62,280 nt of DNA, from NCBI GenBank assembly GCA_913020115.1, contig CAJWBQ010000028.1:1-62280 (forward strand), in the 5' to 3' direction. Positions 8,579-16,663 of this stretch are shown in pieces (within the stretch, counting starts at the first letter, position 1; every line of letters begins with the position of its first letter). This stretch comes from an uncultured Cellvibrionales bacterium (GTDB taxonomy: Bacteria > Pseudomonadota > Gammaproteobacteria > Pseudomonadales > Cellvibrionaceae). The translations under genes and the position numbers were made by a program. The notes beneath the pieces were generated by a model. It saw nothing but the letters and a program-made list of their open reading frames with translations. It was not told where the DNA came from and made no database searches.

Positions 8579-9233
8579 TGTTTCCGACTCGTCTCCAGTC
8601 CAGTTTTTCAGGGCAATTTCCCGAGTTTGGGTATTGCCGAGTATTCCACAAAATATTCAGCAACTTGGGGCCTTCATGGCCCTGCTGATTTTGTCGCCTA
8701 TTCTATTATTGAGTTTTTTGGCGATAAGAATTAACAGCCAAGGTCCAGCGATTTATACCCAAACTCGTGTGGGTTTGTTTGGCAGGCATTTTCGAATGTA
8801 TAAGTTTCGCTCGATGTATCAGCCTTCAGACCCCCTGTATGTGGATATTGAGAATATTCAAAGTGATCGAGAGGGGGTTTGTAAAAAGCTGTTTAATGAC
8901 CCCCGTATAACGGCTGTTGGCAAGGTGATCCGAAAATTGTCAATTGATGAGCTGCCTCAGCTTATCAATGTTTTTCAAGGTGACATGCTTATGATTGGCC
9001 CACGTCCAGCGCTGATTGAAGAAGTAGAGGCTTATAGCCTAGAGCAATTCAGGCGCTTGGATGCTAAGCCAGGGCTTACTGGGTTGTGGCAAGTATCGGG
9101 TCGCGCAGACACCTCTTTTGAGGAACAAATGGCCCTAGACCTACGATATATCGAAGAGAAAGACTTGCTTTTGGACCTGTATATTTTATTTGCCACCGTC
9201 CCTGCGGTGTTGACGGGTAAGGGGGCCTATTAG
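8565..9233 (+). CDS. Undecaprenyl-phosphate sugar transferase (initiating PGT)
   Basis: The protein has 222 residues. One hydrophobic hairpin-like segment near the N-terminus (about 32-55) is followed by the bacterial sugar-transferase core: QTRVGLFGRHFRMYKFRSM, then KLSIDELPQLINVFQGDMLMIGPRPAL, KPGLTGLWQVSGR and a C-terminal DLYILFATVPAVL. It is the small monotopic form without the extra N-terminal membrane domain of WcaJ. It would load the first sugar-phosphate onto undecaprenyl phosphate. ATG 8565 is chosen over 8505 because GAGG precedes it and the longer version would overlap the upstream gene by 74 bp. A strong terminator follows at 9285. Confidence 0.9.
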   Translation: MPLSSVSDSSPVQFFRAISRVWVLPSIPQNIQQLGAFMALLILSPILLLSFLAIRINSQGPAIYTQTRVGLFGRHFRMYKFRSMYQPSDPLYVDIENIQSDREGVCKKLFNDPRITAVGKVIRKLSIDELPQLINVFQGDMLMIGPRPALIEEVEAYSLEQFRRLDAKPGLTGLWQVSGRADTSFEEQMALDLRYIEEKDLLLDLYILFATVPAVLTGKGAY

Positions 9234-9253
9234 CGATATGGCGTGCCTCCCAT

Positions 9254-9271
9254 TTTGCGAGTTTTCGCAAA
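9254..9271. repeat. Perfect dyad TTTGCGA-N4-TCGCAAA, candidate enhancer
   Basis: A perfect 7-bp inverted repeat with a four-base centre lies about 95 bp before the -24 box at 9366. Its position and symmetry suit a binding site for a Fis-type activator. The half site TCGCAAA also occurs at 3774-3780 upstream of the 3917 operon. No biochemical identity can be assigned. Confidence 0.4.
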
Positions 9272-9284
9272 TTGCATAAATACT

Positions 9285-9308
9285 GGACGTGTAAACACGT
9301 CCTTTTTT
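9285..9308 (+). terminator. Rho-independent terminator after the sugar transferase gene
   Basis: A perfect 7-bp stem (GGACGTG and CACGTCC) with a four-base loop is followed by six T. It separates the two-gene operon from the export operon, which therefore needs the promoter at 9366. Confidence 0.93.
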
Positions 9309-9365
9309 ATTTAAAACTAATAAAAATATCTATTAATACAATGACTTATGGAGTTTTCTGTCTCT

Positions 9366-9381
9366 TGGCACGCCTTCTGCA
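9366..9381 (+). promoter_or_regulatory. Sigma-54 promoter for the export/polymerisation operon
   Basis: The -24 element TTGGCACG is perfect. The -12 element is CTGCA instead of TTGCA. Ten bases separate GG from GC. The predicted start is near 9392, about 37 bp before the GTG start at 9429. It lies directly downstream of the terminator at 9285-9308, as expected for a new transcription unit. Confidence 0.85.
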
Positions 9382-9428
9382 ATAACCCTCCCATTAGTGA
9401 TCAATATCGAGTTTAGGGAGCGGAACCT

Positions 9429-10697
9429 GTGAGGAAAATTTGCGTTCAATTGGTGAAAATCTCAGCCCATCTTATCCTGACCGGGCTATTGCTTGCCTGT
9501 ACTCAACACCATGCCCTGCAAACACCCTTAAATCCCGGTGATCAGCTATTTGGCACTAAGGATGAGAAGGGAGTTTGGGCGCGCCATAAAGGGCCCGTAT
9601 CGACTGTATTTGCCACCAACTTCGATTGCCAGCGCACGGAAAGTACCGCTACAAGTATTCATTATCGTGCAGATAAACCACTGAACACCTTGGCCAATTT
9701 CGCTGAAGTCCAAGCCGGACGGAATCCTTTTGATTTGGATATGCCACTTAGCCCTGGCGATATGTTTGAGTTGGAAATTGAAAACGGTGATGGTTTCAAC
9801 GGCCGCTATGTTGTCAATCCTGATGGCCGTATTCAATTGCCCCTAATTCCATCATTAGCTGCTGAGGGGCTGACGGTGCCAGAGCTGTCTGAAAAGATTG
9901 AACTCTCCTTGGTCCGCGCTTTGATGTTTAGACCGCGTACGGCGAAAGTTAGCGCGCGGGTTTTGCTTTGGGCACCTGTTGAAGTGTATGTATCGGGCGC
10001 CGTGTTTCAGCCAGGCCGAGTTCTTATCAATGAGAAAATACAAGCGCAATTGGTGGAACAGCGTATGGCGGCCTTTGGAGATTATTCACCTACTCGTTAT
10101 TTGTCTGAGGCTTTGCGCGCGGCGTCAGGTGTGCGCCCCGACGCAAAACTTGACCAAGTAATTCTGGTGCGTAAAGGCTGGCAAGTAGAAGTAAACATGG
10201 CGGGGATCTTTACCGGTGAACATGTACAAGATATTTCTCTGGTTGCGGGCGATAGAGTGATTGTGCCAACCACGGGTTGTTTCCAGAAGCAGTTGGTTAG
10301 GCCCACGCAAATAACGCCCAAAGGTTTTCGGGTATTTTTATCAAATTTGGTGGTGCCTTCACTGAGCAACTCAAGTGCGGCAGTTGGAAAATTCAGTAGC
10401 AGTCTTCCTTATGGTAGCCGCCTTTTACAAGCGGCGGTATCCGCGAATTGCACGGGTGGTACGCAGTGGACTAATGCGGCACGAAAGGTTGTGTTGGCGA
10501 GTGAAAATCCATTGACGGGCCAGGTACAAGTTATTGAGCGGTCCATTGAGCAGATAATGCGGCAGGCACACCGAGATGAAATAAACCCATATTTAATGCC
10601 AAACGATGCGATTGCGTGTTACGACTCTGATATTTCAAATGTTCGAGATATTGCTCGCACCTTAATCGAAGTTATTTCTCCCTTAAAGTTGTTGTAG
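9429..10697 (+). CDS. Polysaccharide export lipoprotein (Wza-like, SLBB domain)
   Basis: The protein has 422 residues with a lipoprotein signal and lipobox LLAC (Cys24). A polysaccharide-export domain (about 100-190) has LSPGDMFELEIENGDGFNGRYVVNPDGRIQLPLI and GLTVPELSEKIE. An SLBB-like segment (about 185-290) has VYVSGAVFQPGRV and ends in VAGDRVIVPTTG. The last 130 residues are family-divergent and contain three cysteines. By family it forms the outer-membrane and periplasmic export channel for the polymer. The start is GTG, with AGGGAG eight bases upstream. It opens the operon with Wzz-like and Wzy-like genes. The long C-terminal region differs from the single amphipathic helix of E. coli Wza. 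Confidence 0.88.
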   Translation: MRKICVQLVKISAHLILTGLLLACTQHHALQTPLNPGDQLFGTKDEKGVWARHKGPVSTVFATNFDCQRTESTATSIHYRADKPLNTLANFAEVQAGRNPFDLDMPLSPGDMFELEIENGDGFNGRYVVNPDGRIQLPLIPSLAAEGLTVPELSEKIELSLVRALMFRPRTAKVSARVLLWAPVEVYVSGAVFQPGRVLINEKIQAQLVEQRMAAFGDYSPTRYLSEALRAASGVRPDAKLDQVILVRKGWQVEVNMAGIFTGEHVQDISLVAGDRVIVPTTGCFQKQLVRPTQITPKGFRVFLSNLVVPSLSNSSAAVGKFSSSLPYGSRLLQAAVSANCTGGTQWTNAARKVVLASENPLTGQVQVIERSIEQIMRQAHRDEINPYLMPNDAIACYDSDISNVRDIARTLIEVISPLKLL

Positions 10698-10703
10698 ATA
10701 ATT

Positions 10704-12107
10704 ATGGCTATCATCAAAAGAAAACAATTAATGATACGCAGCCCTTGGCAGATACTGAGAGCCAATGTTCGCGCTTTGTTGCTGTCTTCTTACACATTAG
10801 TTGCTTTGCTGTGTTATTTAGCGATTGCTATCGTTGTTGTCATTTATTTAAGTAAAGCTCCGGTCTATGTCAGCGAAATGTCGATTGTCTTACCGGGTTC
10901 TGGTTCCAACAGTTCCTTTGCTTTGGACAACATTGGTCAGGTTTCTTCGAGCACTAAAGCGGCTTATGGAAGCTCCGCCTACAATCCCCGAGTTAATTAC
11001 CGAGAAATACTAAAAAGTCGTTCGGTATTAAAAGAAGCCGCAAGTCGCTTGGCGACGGATGAGACTGCATTTAAGGAGCCTAAGATTCTTCTGATAGAGC
11101 AAACGTCCATTATAAATTTGAAGTTAGAAGGGCACTCCCCAGGCATTGCGCATAAAAAGGCTTGGGCACTTTTCGATGCTTTTCAACTTGAATTGGAAGT
11201 GCTGCGCGCGGACGAGTCACTTCGCAGAGACGACAGTATCGAGCGAGTTCTAGATCAGTATCGACAGAAATTGCACGGAACTCGTCAAGCAATTGTACGA
11301 TTCCAAGAGCAAGCAATGTTGGTATCAAACTCACAGCTAGAACAACATATGAAACAAACGGCTGAGGTTAAGAGCAAGCGTTTGTATGCACGCAGCGAGC
11401 TTAAGCAAATGGAATTCTTTGCGCGTCAACTTGGTAATGATCTGGGTGTTTCGCCAGCTTTAGCAGGACAGGCCTTTGCGCTACAAACTGACGCTGAGTT
11501 TCGCGGCTACCTACGAGAACTCGACAACAGCGCCTCCAAGCTCAGTGAATATACTTCGCGCTGGGGGCAAGAACACCCGAAAGTAGTATCGGAGAGAGAG
11601 CGTTTTGAATTTGCAAAAGCGGCTTTGAATTCTCGCGGTCAGGTTATCGTGGGCGCGCAATTGGGTGATGCCCTCAATAGCATGGATCTTGAATCTAGCC
11701 CGGGACGATCGGAGTTATTTGTGTCCTTGATCAACACTTACGCAAAAATCCAGGGAGCTGGCGCGCAAATTAATGAATTGGTGCGTACAGAGGCACGTCT
11801 AAATGATCAGCTAAGCGTATTGTCGCGTGAATCTGTTGAGCTTGAGCGTTTGGAACGTGAGCACCAACTTGCTGAGGCAGTTTTTACGTCAGCTGCAGCG
11901 AAGCTACAAGCGAACAAAGCGGACGTTTTTGTCTCTTATCCCGTTGTTCAAATGTTAGCTGCGCCTTCTACACCACTAAAAGCCGCAAGCCCCGTTACTC
12001 TTTTGGCGGGTGTTGTTGCCCTTATTGCCGCCTTCATTGTTACCATCGGATTGGTGATTGTATGTCAAAGAAAATACTTGATCGCACAACTCTTGAAGAA
12101 AAGCTAG
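10704..12107 (+). CDS. Wzz/GumC-type chain-length protein (no kinase domain)
   Basis: The protein has 467 residues. A transmembrane segment lies near 28-50 and a second near 436-458. Between them is a large periplasmic region with a Wzz N-terminal domain (YREILKSRSVLKEAA) and long coiled-coil stretches around 170-270 and 340-400 rich in Glu, Arg and Leu. It would set chain length and link polymerase to the Wza-like exporter as a polysaccharide co-polymerase. There is no C-terminal Walker-type tyrosine kinase domain, and no separate BY-kinase is encoded nearby. It starts six bases after the exporter gene and overlaps the next gene by 46 bp. Confidence 0.87.
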   Translation: MAIIKRKQLMIRSPWQILRANVRALLLSSYTLVALLCYLAIAIVVVIYLSKAPVYVSEMSIVLPGSGSNSSFALDNIGQVSSSTKAAYGSSAYNPRVNYREILKSRSVLKEAASRLATDETAFKEPKILLIEQTSIINLKLEGHSPGIAHKKAWALFDAFQLELEVLRADESLRRDDSIERVLDQYRQKLHGTRQAIVRFQEQAMLVSNSQLEQHMKQTAEVKSKRLYARSELKQMEFFARQLGNDLGVSPALAGQAFALQTDAEFRGYLRELDNSASKLSEYTSRWGQEHPKVVSERERFEFAKAALNSRGQVIVGAQLGDALNSMDLESSPGRSELFVSLINTYAKIQGAGAQINELVRTEARLNDQLSVLSRESVELERLEREHQLAEAVFTSAAAKLQANKADVFVSYPVVQMLAAPSTPLKAASPVTLLAGVVALIAAFIVTIGLVIVCQRKYLIAQLLKKS

Positions 12108-13363
12108 TGTGGTATGGCTTGATTCTTAGTTACCCTGCGTACGCATTAGGCGCGATGTATATCCTCGGGTCTTTGATTGGCTGGATAATTCTCTCGGTTT
12201 ATTTATTGCGCCGATTTCTGGATGTAGACAGTCAAAATGCGCCTTTGCCTATTTTGGTGTGGGTTTGGGTTTTAGGTATGTTAAGCATGGAGCTGGCGCT
12301 GGTTCAGGGCCACTTAAACTATGACTTGGGTCTCGCGAAAATAATCAAATCGACTATCGGCTGGGCTAAAGGCTGGGCGCTGCTCGCCTTGTTCATCGCA
12401 CTGGGAGCTGTACTGCCATTGAAGCGAGCAATCATTCCCAGAGCGAGCTGTGTGATTGGCTTGCACTCCCTGATATTCACAATTCTTAGTGCCTTGGCTT
12501 TTATTGTCGGTCTTCCGGGTGAAATTTATGTTTCACCCCTAAAGGTGGTCGGAGGGCCTGGTCCGGAATATTTCGAGTTAAAATTATTTGGTATTAATCC
12601 AGAAACCGGTCTTCCGCGCTGGCAGTATTTTGCGCCGTGGTCCCCCGCCATAGGTTTGCAGAGCTGTATGCTGTTGATTCTTTGCCTTCAGGAACGAAAC
12701 CTAACTTGGAAATGTTTAGGTGTTTTGGGTTCATTCACCATGTGTTGCTTGGCGCAATCGAGAGCAGGATGGGTAATATTCTTTACGATTTTGCCAATGG
12801 TCTTTGTATTATCTCGCTTGCATGATCCTAAGATATTGTTCGCCACCGCAGTAGCTTTTGTCATTGTTGCGCTGCCAGGCCAAGTGTTAATTGAACAACT
12901 TCAGGAAATGTATCAGCGAATTAAAGAAAGCCGGCCAGACTCCACCCGAGTTCGCGGAGGCTTGGCGAATCTAGCCGTACAGCGCTGGACCAGTGAGGCG
13001 CCTTTATGGGGGCACGGTATTGTTGAACCAGGTCCCAAATACGTTGAGCGGATGATGATTGGTACGCACCACAGCTGGTATGGGCTTCTATTTGTGAAAG
13101 GTTTAGTGGGTGCTTTGTCTTTGGCAATCCCATTGTTTATCACGGCGGTGTATTTGCTGGTTAAGGCTCAGCGCTCAAAAGACGCGCGAGCAGCACTCGG
13201 GATTTTGGTGGTGTTGACCGTATACAGTTTTTTCGAAAATTTAGAAATTCTTGCTTATCTCTACTGGCCGGCACTGTTGTGGTTAGGAGCTTCGTTGAGA
13301 GTTTGTGATGAGAAAGAAAGGGATATGAATAGTGGTTTTACGACAAGTGAGGTAATGACATGA
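12062..13363 (+). CDS. O-antigen polymerase/ligase family membrane protein (Wzy-like)
   Basis: The protein has 433 residues with about ten to eleven hydrophobic segments. A larger periplasmic loop lies around 150-195, and a second loop around 290-335 has GHGIVEPGP and the THHSWYGLLFVKGLVG motif. That H-x-x-[WY]-x-x-x-L-x-x-x-G pattern is typical of the O-antigen ligase/Wzy_C superfamily. It should polymerise lipid-linked repeat units in the periplasm. The ATG at 12062 lies inside the end of the Wzz-like gene (46 bp overlap) and its stop shares an ATGA with the next start, so translation is tightly coupled. Ligase and polymerase cannot be told apart by sequence alone; context favours polymerase. 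Confidence 0.83.
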   Translation: MSKKILDRTTLEEKLVWYGLILSYPAYALGAMYILGSLIGWIILSVYLLRRFLDVDSQNAPLPILVWVWVLGMLSMELALVQGHLNYDLGLAKIIKSTIGWAKGWALLALFIALGAVLPLKRAIIPRASCVIGLHSLIFTILSALAFIVGLPGEIYVSPLKVVGGPGPEYFELKLFGINPETGLPRWQYFAPWSPAIGLQSCMLLILCLQERNLTWKCLGVLGSFTMCCLAQSRAGWVIFFTILPMVFVLSRLHDPKILFATAVAFVIVALPGQVLIEQLQEMYQRIKESRPDSTRVRGGLANLAVQRWTSEAPLWGHGIVEPGPKYVERMMIGTHHSWYGLLFVKGLVGALSLAIPLFITAVYLLVKAQRSKDARAALGILVVLTVYSFFENLEILAYLYWPALLWLGASLRVCDEKERDMNSGFTTSEVMT

Positions 13364-14514
13364 AAAAGGTAGATGCATATTTGTGTGGTTATTATGGAAT
13401 GGAAAATAGCGGTGACGACGCTCTTCTTTACGCTACGGCTTGGGGAGTAAGAAAATATCTTCAGGCAGAGTCTGTAACCGTAAGTTCTTCGCAATCACAT
13501 CAGCTGACCGGATTTGGTGGTACTCCGCCAAGCCAGTCGACAAGACAACGCTTTCGAGGGCATCGTCGCCTCCAGCAATATAGAGCTGCTTTCAATTCCA
13601 GCTGTGTGGTATTTGGAGGCGGCTCTGTATTTCATACGGCTCAAGATATTAGTATAAAACGGCATTTGCTTCGTTTGAGTCGTGGCAGTAATCATTATGC
13701 AATGGGTGTAGGTTTAGGACCTTTTAAAAATACTGCAGCTGAGAAGGCGTGTGCGAAATTCTTAAATGAGAGTCGTTTTACTGGCCTTCGTGATCCGGCC
13801 AGTTATGAGCTGGCAAAGTCTATCGCACCAAGGGCAAATTTGATGCTTACATTTGACCTGGCGCCTCTATTGTTGGCGCAAACAGTGCGCCCACTTCGCG
13901 AGGTCCCTCGAGCCGGTATAGCCGTAAGTCTATGCCCAATTTTTGAAGCGCAAGGCGAAGTTCAGCAAACTGCACTGCTAAAGGACCTGGCAGATTCGCT
14001 GCGTTCAATTTATCAGACTACAGGGGAAGTGATTTATCTTTTGGATTTTAATGGGCACTCAAGTTTTGGTGATGTGAAGATTCATCAGACTTTGAAAGCT
14101 ATGCTGGGCGATGCCATTCCCGTGCGGCATATCCCTTATGAACCGGACCCTATTGCCGTATTGCAGCGTATGCACCAATTTAAATTAGTGGTAGGTATGC
14201 GTTTGCACGCTTCAATACTGGCCTATCTGGCGGGCACGCCTACCGTGGTTCTTGAGTACCACTCGAAATGCCGTGGCTGGGGTGAGCAAATTGGATTAAG
14301 CGAACGATATCGTTTTGCGACCAATGAATTTGACGGTTCTCTGTTTAAAGCTCAAGTATTGGCAGGCTTGGAAAATAGTTTTTCTATGCCAAAATTGTCG
14401 GTTCGTCGCGCGATTTCTCTTTCTGAAGGTAATTGGAGTAATGAATATGTCAGCAAAAAAAGTGAAATTTACAGTGGTCATTCCTCTCTACAACAAGTCT
14501 CGGCATATAATTGA
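13360..14514 (+). CDS. Polysaccharide pyruvyl transferase family protein
   Basis: The protein has 384 residues. It opens with CGYYGMENSGDDALL, the family glycine-rich motif, followed by FGGGSVFH (about 83-90). AMGVGLGPFKN, GLRDPASYELA and the C-terminal VVGMRLHASILAYLAGTPTVVLEYHSKCRGWGEQIGL match CsaB/WcaK-type pyruvyl transferases. These add ketal-linked pyruvate from phosphoenolpyruvate to polymer sugars, giving the polysaccharide negative charge. It overlaps the upstream gene by four bases (ATGA) and the downstream GT2 by 68 bp. The family is clear; the acceptor sugar is not. Confidence 0.88.
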   Translation: MKKVDAYLCGYYGMENSGDDALLYATAWGVRKYLQAESVTVSSSQSHQLTGFGGTPPSQSTRQRFRGHRRLQQYRAAFNSSCVVFGGGSVFHTAQDISIKRHLLRLSRGSNHYAMGVGLGPFKNTAAEKACAKFLNESRFTGLRDPASYELAKSIAPRANLMLTFDLAPLLLAQTVRPLREVPRAGIAVSLCPIFEAQGEVQQTALLKDLADSLRSIYQTTGEVIYLLDFNGHSSFGDVKIHQTLKAMLGDAIPVRHIPYEPDPIAVLQRMHQFKLVVGMRLHASILAYLAGTPTVVLEYHSKCRGWGEQIGLSERYRFATNEFDGSLFKAQVLAGLENSFSMPKLSVRRAISLSEGNWSNEYVSKKSEIYSGHSSLQQVSAYN

Positions 14515-15370
14515 AACTGTTAACACCGTATTGGCACAACAATACCCCGCGGATGAAATTATTGTTGTTGATGATGGGTCAAGTGATGGTGGTGCGGAGC
14601 TACTAGAAGCTCAAAACATTGCTTCGCTTGTCGTCATTCGCCAGAAAAATGCTGGGGTATCCGCTGCGCGCAACGTGGGTATCGCGGCGGCGCGTCACAA
14701 CTTTGTTGCTTTGCTGGATGCGGACGATTTGTGGTCACCCTTATTTCTGGCTGAAATTGCGCGGTCGATCTCTGAGAAGCCGGGAGCTGGATTATACGCC
14801 ACGAGTTATCAAATGATGGACGGTGATGATCACTACTCAGATGCTGTCGTGCGCGGTTTGTCGTCTTCAAGTGATATCCGGCTAATGAATAACTATTTTT
14901 CGGTTGCCGCCAGTGGTGATCTTCCGTTTATCACCTCTTCCGTTTGTATGAATCGTCGGGCATTGGGAGGAAAATTTGTTTTTCCTGAGCGTGAGCCCAT
15001 GGGAGAAGATCAAGATTTATGGTCTCAGATAGCTTTGTTCAGTACGATCGTTTATAGCCCTAGGGTATTAGTGATGTATGTTCGCTGTGCTGACAATCGA
15101 GCATGTGTTAATGCCCCGCCAAAGGAGGAGTGCCCCTTCAGCATGCGCCTGTATAAATATGCTCAAGGTCCAGAGATAGACGCGGAGTTGCGAGATGACA
15201 TTTTGAAGTACTGTGGATCGCATCTTATTTCTATTGCTAAACTCAATATATATTCAGGTGATTTGTCTCGGGCGAGAGCAATTCTGCAAGATGCGCGCTG
15301 TTGGCGAAAGCCATTCCACAAAGTATGGTGGAGCTTGATTCGCTGGATTTACCTAGTGAGGTCCTGTTAA
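14447..15370 (+). CDS. GT2 family glycosyltransferase
   Basis: The protein has 307 residues with a complete GT2 core: FTVVIPLYNKS, then EIIVVDDGSSDGG (about 37-49), NAGVSAARNVG, and LLDADDLW (about 87-94) as the DxD-like motif. GEDQDLWSQIAL (about 188-199) provides the ED pair. The start at 14447 has GGAG eight bases before it; the ATG at 14441 is too close to that site, and upstream in-frame starts lie deep within the pyruvyl transferase gene. It would add one of the backbone or side-chain sugars. There is no membrane segment except a weakly hydrophobic C-terminus (WWSLIRWIYLV) that may associate with the membrane. Confidence 0.9.
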   Translation: MSAKKVKFTVVIPLYNKSRHIIETVNTVLAQQYPADEIIVVDDGSSDGGAELLEAQNIASLVVIRQKNAGVSAARNVGIAAARHNFVALLDADDLWSPLFLAEIARSISEKPGAGLYATSYQMMDGDDHYSDAVVRGLSSSSDIRLMNNYFSVAASGDLPFITSSVCMNRRALGGKFVFPEREPMGEDQDLWSQIALFSTIVYSPRVLVMYVRCADNRACVNAPPKEECPFSMRLYKYAQGPEIDAELRDDILKYCGSHLISIAKLNIYSGDLSRARAILQDARCWRKPFHKVWWSLIRWIYLVRSC

Positions 15371-15402
15371 ATGGGCACATCTAAATGTGCGGAGAGTTTT
15401 TG

Positions 15403-15843
15403 ATGTTAAAGGTGTATTTGTCGGGTGAAATTCATACTGATTGGCGTGCTCAAATTGAAAAGGGAGCAAAAGCCTTGTCCTTACCTGTGGAATTCTTTTC
15501 AGCGGTGACTGACCACGGAGCTAGCGATGCCGCGGGTGATCATCTGCGGGAGCAGAGCGAGGGATTTTGGCGCGATCATCAGTCGGCGAAAGTGAATTTG
15601 ATTCGAACCAAGAACTTGATAGAAAGTGCGGATTTGGTCGTGGTTCGTTTTGGCGACAAATATAAGCAGTGGAATGCCGCTTTTGATGCGGGCTACTGTG
15701 CGGCGATGGGTACACCATACGTCACTTTACACGATGACTCGATTGTTCATCCCTTGAAAGAAGTAGACGCACAGGCTTTAGCTTGGGCCACTAGTAACGA
15801 TCAGGTAGTGGAAATTTTACGCTATGTTACTCAGGAAAAATAA
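15403..15843 (+). CDS. YtoQ family protein
   Basis: The protein has 146 residues and begins MLKVYLSGEIHTDWR, the signature start of the YtoQ family. Further conserved pieces are FFSAVTDHGASD, an IRTKNLIESADLVVVRFGDKYKQWNAAFDAGY segment and a C-terminal HPLKEVDAQALAWAT. The fold resembles nucleoside 2-deoxyribosyltransferase-like Rossmann proteins, but no activity is established for YtoQ. The start is placed at 15403, after GGAGAG, not at the in-frame ATG at 15385. It lies 32 bp after the GT2 stop with no terminator between, so it is probably transcribed with the polysaccharide operon, an unusual neighbourhood. Confidence 0.85.
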   Translation: MLKVYLSGEIHTDWRAQIEKGAKALSLPVEFFSAVTDHGASDAAGDHLREQSEGFWRDHQSAKVNLIRTKNLIESADLVVVRFGDKYKQWNAAFDAGYCAAMGTPYVTLHDDSIVHPLKEVDAQALAWATSNDQVVEILRYVTQEK

Positions 15844-15917
15844 ATTTTACGCTGGTGTATTTGAAGGGCTTGGCCGATTCACATGAGATTTAGAGAAGAC
15901 CCTGTGGAGATCGTCCT

Positions 15918-16649
15918 TTGACCGAAATTGCGACCGAAATTGTGATTGAGGATACGGAGGGCCTAGGTTTCGATTACCATATCGTGCTATCTCGTCGTCG
16001 TTCGATGACGCTCACCGTGGACGAGGGTGGTGTAAAAGTTTCAGCACCGCTTCGCACCTCGAGAAAATCTATCCGCGAATGGGTAAATCACAAGCAAAGT
16101 TGGATTCGAAAAAAACGAGCTCAGCAAGCTCTGCGACTTGCTGAGGTGCCGGTGCGTGCTTATGTTGAAGGTGAACTCTGGCCATATTTAGGGCGTGAAC
16201 TGTGTTTGCGTCTAGCCGATGGTCCGCGGGCCGACTACTATGGCGACGAACAGAGTATTACACTGATACTATCGCGGCGCTCCCGCAAGCCTCGTCAGGT
16301 TCAGGCTGCTGAGTTAATGAGCGCCTGGTATCGTAGGCAAGCGCAAGGCTATTTAGAGCGTCTAAGTGCAGAGTTTGCCGAGCGCTTAGGCGTTAGCATC
16401 AAAGGCGTTAAACTGCGTTTGACTAAGAGTAAGTGGGGGCATTGCACACCCGAGGGTGTGCTACAGTATAATTGGTTGATCATGCAGGCGCCGCTTGAGG
16501 TGGTAAACTATTTGGTGGCACACGAGGTGTGTCATCGAGTGCATTTAAATCATAGCCCAGCATACTGGAAGACTGTGAATAGGCTCTACCCCGGTTTTGA
16601 GCAGCCGCAAAATTGGCTGAAGCAGAATGGTCACACCCTATTATTTTAA
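15918..16649 (+). CDS. YgjP-like zinc metalloprotease (M48/SprT-related)
   Basis: The protein has 243 residues, basic in its first half. LRLTKSKWGHCTPEGVLQYNWLIMQAP is followed by VVNYLVAHEVCHRVHLNHSPAYW, giving the zinc motif HEVCH (about 202-206) and a downstream His in the family position. This is the YgjP-like/DUF45 pattern seen next to restriction systems and as a stand-alone gene. The best start is TTG at 15918, with GGAG nine bases upstream; no nearby ATG exists. It is a soluble cytoplasmic protein with unknown substrate. It follows the YtoQ gene by 74 bp and probably has its own expression. Confidence 0.85.
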   Translation: MTEIATEIVIEDTEGLGFDYHIVLSRRRSMTLTVDEGGVKVSAPLRTSRKSIREWVNHKQSWIRKKRAQQALRLAEVPVRAYVEGELWPYLGRELCLRLADGPRADYYGDEQSITLILSRRSRKPRQVQAAELMSAWYRRQAQGYLERLSAEFAERLGVSIKGVKLRLTKSKWGHCTPEGVLQYNWLIMQAPLEVVNYLVAHEVCHRVHLNHSPAYWKTVNRLYPGFEQPQNWLKQNGHTLLF

Positions 16650-16663
16650 ATTATGGAAGTATT

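Noticed and set aside
1..15843. Island flanked by mobile elements or tRNA att sites
   Set aside because: No transposase, integrase, tRNA gene or matching direct repeats were found at the visible ends; the left end lies outside the window.
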